Shown: positions 19,101 through 20,968 of the stretch, in pieces
Position numbering within the stretch: the first letter of the stretch is position 1
Layout of the letters: each line of letters opens with the position of its first letter
Assembly (NCBI GenBank): GCA_009801015.1
Contig: VHZZ01012543.1
Coordinates: 21,406 to 42,373, forward strand
Source: Silene noctiflora
Taxonomy: Eukaryota > Streptophyta > Magnoliopsida > Caryophyllales > Caryophyllaceae
Direction of reading: 5' to 3'
Length of the DNA: 20,968 nt
Program-made: the position numbers and the translations under genes
The notes under the pieces: generated by a model
What the model was told of the DNA's origin: nothing
Databases searched by the model: none
The model's input: only the letters and a program-made list of their open reading frames with translations

Positions 19101-19744
19101 GGAAATAGCATTCTTTAGTTTGATCCACCAATATTTCCACCAGCTGATATATCAAGTATTTAAATCGTCATTTTAGATCCTCTCCATTTCTTTTTGGTCC
19201 ATTTCCTCTCACAAAGAGTTACCTTTTCATTCCCAAGTAATTCTACAACCATCGATCGACACCAGATTTAATCAAACCTAAATTTGTATAGGACCTTCAT
19301 TTCTATTTTAACATATTAATGTTTTAATTTCCGTAAGAATTGTCAACAAACGAAATCAAACCTAAATTTGTATAGAACCAAAATTCTAAAAACATGAGAT
19401 AGATGCACAATACCAAAAACAAAACAATTCCCTGAGATCACTCACAATATATAAACATGGGCATTCTCAAAATCGAAAATTAAAGATTGAAACTTGGAAC
19501 CCAAATGATGAACAAACCAAAAAAACTAAGAAAATAATGAATGAAAACGATAAAAAATGGAAAGAAAGAGAAAGGAAGAGTGAATGATTACTGGGAAATT
19601 GTTGGAAGAAGAAGAAGAGGGTTGAGGAGGGAAGTAAATATGAAAAGTCATGGAACAACCAAGAGTAGTACTAAAGTGTTTGTATCTCTTGTTGTAACCT
19701 CCATGCATCTTTGTGCTGCTTATTTCCTCTACTTTGTTCTCCAT
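16135..19744 (-). CDS. SFGH: S-formylglutathione hydrolase (7 coding exons, 286 aa)
   Basis: Hydrolyses S-formylglutathione to formate and glutathione, the last step of glutathione-dependent formaldehyde detoxification after the class III alcohol dehydrogenase/GSNOR; cytosolic. Exons in transcript order: 19744-19592, 18737-18620, 18085-18038, 17844-17648, 17269-17171, 17057-16992, 16314-16135. All introns are GT-AG and the joined frame is 861 bases with one terminal stop. Length matches Arabidopsis SFGH (284 aa) and human esterase D (282 aa). It is an alpha/beta hydrolase: nucleophile Ser154 in GHSMGG, acid Asp230 or Asp231 in QGGDDKF, His264 in GYDHSY. Cys61 in GLTCTDENF matches the cysteine that makes the plant enzyme thiol-sensitive. 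The ATG at 19744 fits family length; the open frame extends 17 codons further upstream without conservation. There is no signal peptide. It appears intact. Confidence 0.97.
18160..18500. repeat. Possible degraded repeat in SFGH intron 2
   Basis: Intron 2 (18086-18619) contains clustered short GC-alternating motifs unlike the AT-rich surroundings: 'gcatcttatgcataaggcgc' (18205-18224), an inverted pair GCGCAT/ATGCGC (18222-18227 and 18233-18238), then 'gtgcgcctta' near 18421 and 'cagtgcacctcgtgca' near 18460-18475. This resembles worn AGGCGC-rich dispersed repeats seen in other plant introns. No boundaries or target duplication were found. Confidence 0.3.
19270..19375. repeat. Pair of identical 22-bp direct repeats in SFGH intron 1
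   Basis: The same 22 bases (starting AATCAAACC and ending TTGTATAG) occur at 19270-19291 and 19354-19375, 62 bases apart. They lie within the 854-bp intron 1 (18738-19591). They could be a local duplication or the scar of an insertion; the 62 bases between them have no features I recognise. Confidence 0.8.
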
Positions 19745-19989
19745 TTCTCTCTTTCTCTCTCTAACTGATTGATGATGATTCAGCACAGTGCACACTCGCT
19801 TCTAGAGGACTCAGCTTCTTTATTATGTAACCACTAACCAGGTTCAAAGCTTACCTAACATTGTACCTCATAAATGGGTCATTCGGATTAGGTTAAACAC
19901 ATCGGTGTTATTTAGGTTAAACTTTATTTCGGTTTAAATTTGACTTGAACAAAGTCTCATTTTGGCTAGCGGCCTTAATTGCTTTTTAC
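19745..19989 (-). promoter_or_regulatory. SFGH promoter and 5' leader
   Basis: Only 245 bases lie between the start codon and the hAT-type MITE. Read on the minus strand, the leader just before the ATG is GA-rich (complement of 19745-19762). A weak TATA-like ACATAATAAAG lies at about 19818-19828, roughly 80 bases upstream of the ATG. No other site is clear enough to name. Confidence 0.45.
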
Positions 19990-20598
19990 TAAACCTGTCA
20001 AACGGGTCGGGCGGATCGGGTCCCGGGTTGGGTCATACGGGTCGGATCAAAATACGGGTCGGGTCAAATACGGGTCGGGTCAGATACGGGTCGGGTCATA
20101 CGGATCAGAATACGGGTCAAGAAATAATTCTTAACGTTTTTTTAATCTATTTTTTTAATTAATTTTTTTTTTTAAAAACGTAAAACATATTTAATATTAA
20201 TATTTTAATCATATTCAACGCTTACATTAATTATTTCAACGTTTACATTAATTATATTGACATAATGATTAAATTAAAGTTTTTTTTATAATTATTTTAT
20301 TATTAAGTATTATAAAAGTTATATAAAATTGAGTTTTTAGTTGTGTTTGTAGTTTTTAATGATAAAAAAATAATTTTTTAGCTATTTTTTTCAAATATAA
20401 TATATAAATATTAATATTTTAATAAAATTCTTGACTTATCCTTGACCAAACGGGTCGACCCGTTCGGGTCGGGTCTCGACCCTAAAATAACGGATCATAT
20501 CGGGTTCGGGTCAAACGGGTCACGGGTCGAAAAAACCGGGTTTGTAACCCTAAAAAACGGGTCGGGTTTTCGGGTCGGGTCGAATTTTGACAGGTCTA
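19990..20598. mobile_element. hAT-type MITE with perfect 8-bp target duplication
   Basis: The left end TAAACCTGTCAAA and the reverse-complemented right end TAGACCTGTCAAA form a 13-bp terminal inverted repeat with one mismatch. The flanks carry an identical 8-bp duplication CTTTTTAC (19982-19989 and 20599-20606), the hAT signature. Both outer parts are crowded with CGGGTCGGGT. On the left these form an irregular tandem array with TACGGGTC-type units starting at 20036, 20053, 20069, 20085, 20099 and 20111; on the right they fill about 20450-20582. The AT-rich core holds two abutting 21-bp repeats (20214-20234 and 20235-20255, one mismatch). There is no transposase, so it is non-autonomous. The perfect duplication suggests a more recent insertion than the 1282-2279 element. 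Confidence 0.85.
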
Positions 20599-20606
20599 CT
20601 TTTTAC

Positions 20607-20968
20607 GGTTTTCGGTCAGTTGCCCGAATCGAGTAAGGTCAGTAACAGATCGATTGAATTTTGGGTCTTACTTTTCTTGAGTTGGTGTCAATCAATTGCT
20701 TAACATTCAATATATTGGCTGAACGTTGTGACAACTTGCGGTAGTGCAATAAGAATACACGTAACAGGCAGCGGAAATTATGAAAATTTTAAAACTTTTC
20801 ATTAAATAAACCGTGAGAGTCACTTAAACATAAGACGAATGTTTAAAAGTTTTATTACAATAAAAGAGCTTTGAATAAAAATACACACAAGACAAATACA
20901 TAGCAAGTCAAAGAGGACGAGTTCAAGCCGAAGGAAATCACATACTCTATGTGAACATACTGATTTTA
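20607..20968. other. Unassigned, repeat-like window edge
   Basis: No reading frame of interest. The part from about 20725, with phrases such as 'ggcagcggaaattatg' and 'ataaaccgtgagagtcactt', resembles, from memory, non-coding tracts near the ends of plant LTR retrotransposons. No repeat ends, primer site or domain can be shown within the window. It could be the margin of a retrotransposon fossil that continues to the right. Confidence 0.25.

Noticed and set aside
19745-19795. SFGH start 17 codons further upstream (ATG at 19795)
   Set aside because: The extra residues have no counterpart in the family; starting at 19744 gives the usual length and an MENK...STKM N-terminus like Arabidopsis.
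20036-20124. Regularly spaced short repeats resembling a CRISPR array
   Set aside because: Units are 12-17 bp apart with almost no unique spacer, inside a plant MITE with hAT ends.

Overview
The window is nuclear DNA of a flowering plant, most likely a eudicot. It holds many short GT-AG introns, AT-rich intergenic DNA and several classes of plant transposon remnants. Two well-conserved host genes occupy most of it, and both can be assembled exon by exon into uninterrupted reading frames. I cannot assign a species from sequence alone.

Layout. Positions 1-862 are repeat-like DNA without a gene. Positions 863-1281 resemble a retrotransposon LTR. That LTR-like block runs straight into a non-autonomous hAT element (1282-2279) with Ac/Ds-type ends and an 8-bp target-site duplication. 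A Stowaway-like MITE (2588-2838) lies in the promoter region of the first gene. That gene, on the + strand at 3286-12854, has 23 coding exons and encodes a 1527-residue INO80 chromatin-remodelling ATPase. One of its last large introns carries an Au-like SINE remnant and a short telomere-like repeat. Positions 12855-16134 are the gap between two convergent genes; they hold a GGT/CCA-rich fold-back repeat and a tiny tRNA-like insertion with a 14-bp duplication. The second gene, on the - strand at 16135-19744, has 7 coding exons and encodes a 286-residue S-formylglutathione hydrolase. Its promoter is short because a second hAT-type MITE (19990-20598, perfect 8-bp duplication) sits about 250 bp upstream of the start codon. 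The last 360 bases look like dispersed repeat but are unassigned.

The two genes are not functionally linked. INO80 is the nuclear motor of the nucleosome-sliding INO80 complex. S-formylglutathione hydrolase completes glutathione-dependent formaldehyde detoxification in the cytosol. They share only a convergent arrangement. I found no operon, CRISPR array, RNA gene or new multi-gene system. The notable material is the transposon structure: two hAT-type elements with different terminal repeats but the same GGGTCGGGT subterminal motif. Smaller points are a microsatellite fused to the INO80 start codon, an in-frame octapeptide duplication near the INO80 C-terminus, and the fold-back repeat between the convergent genes.
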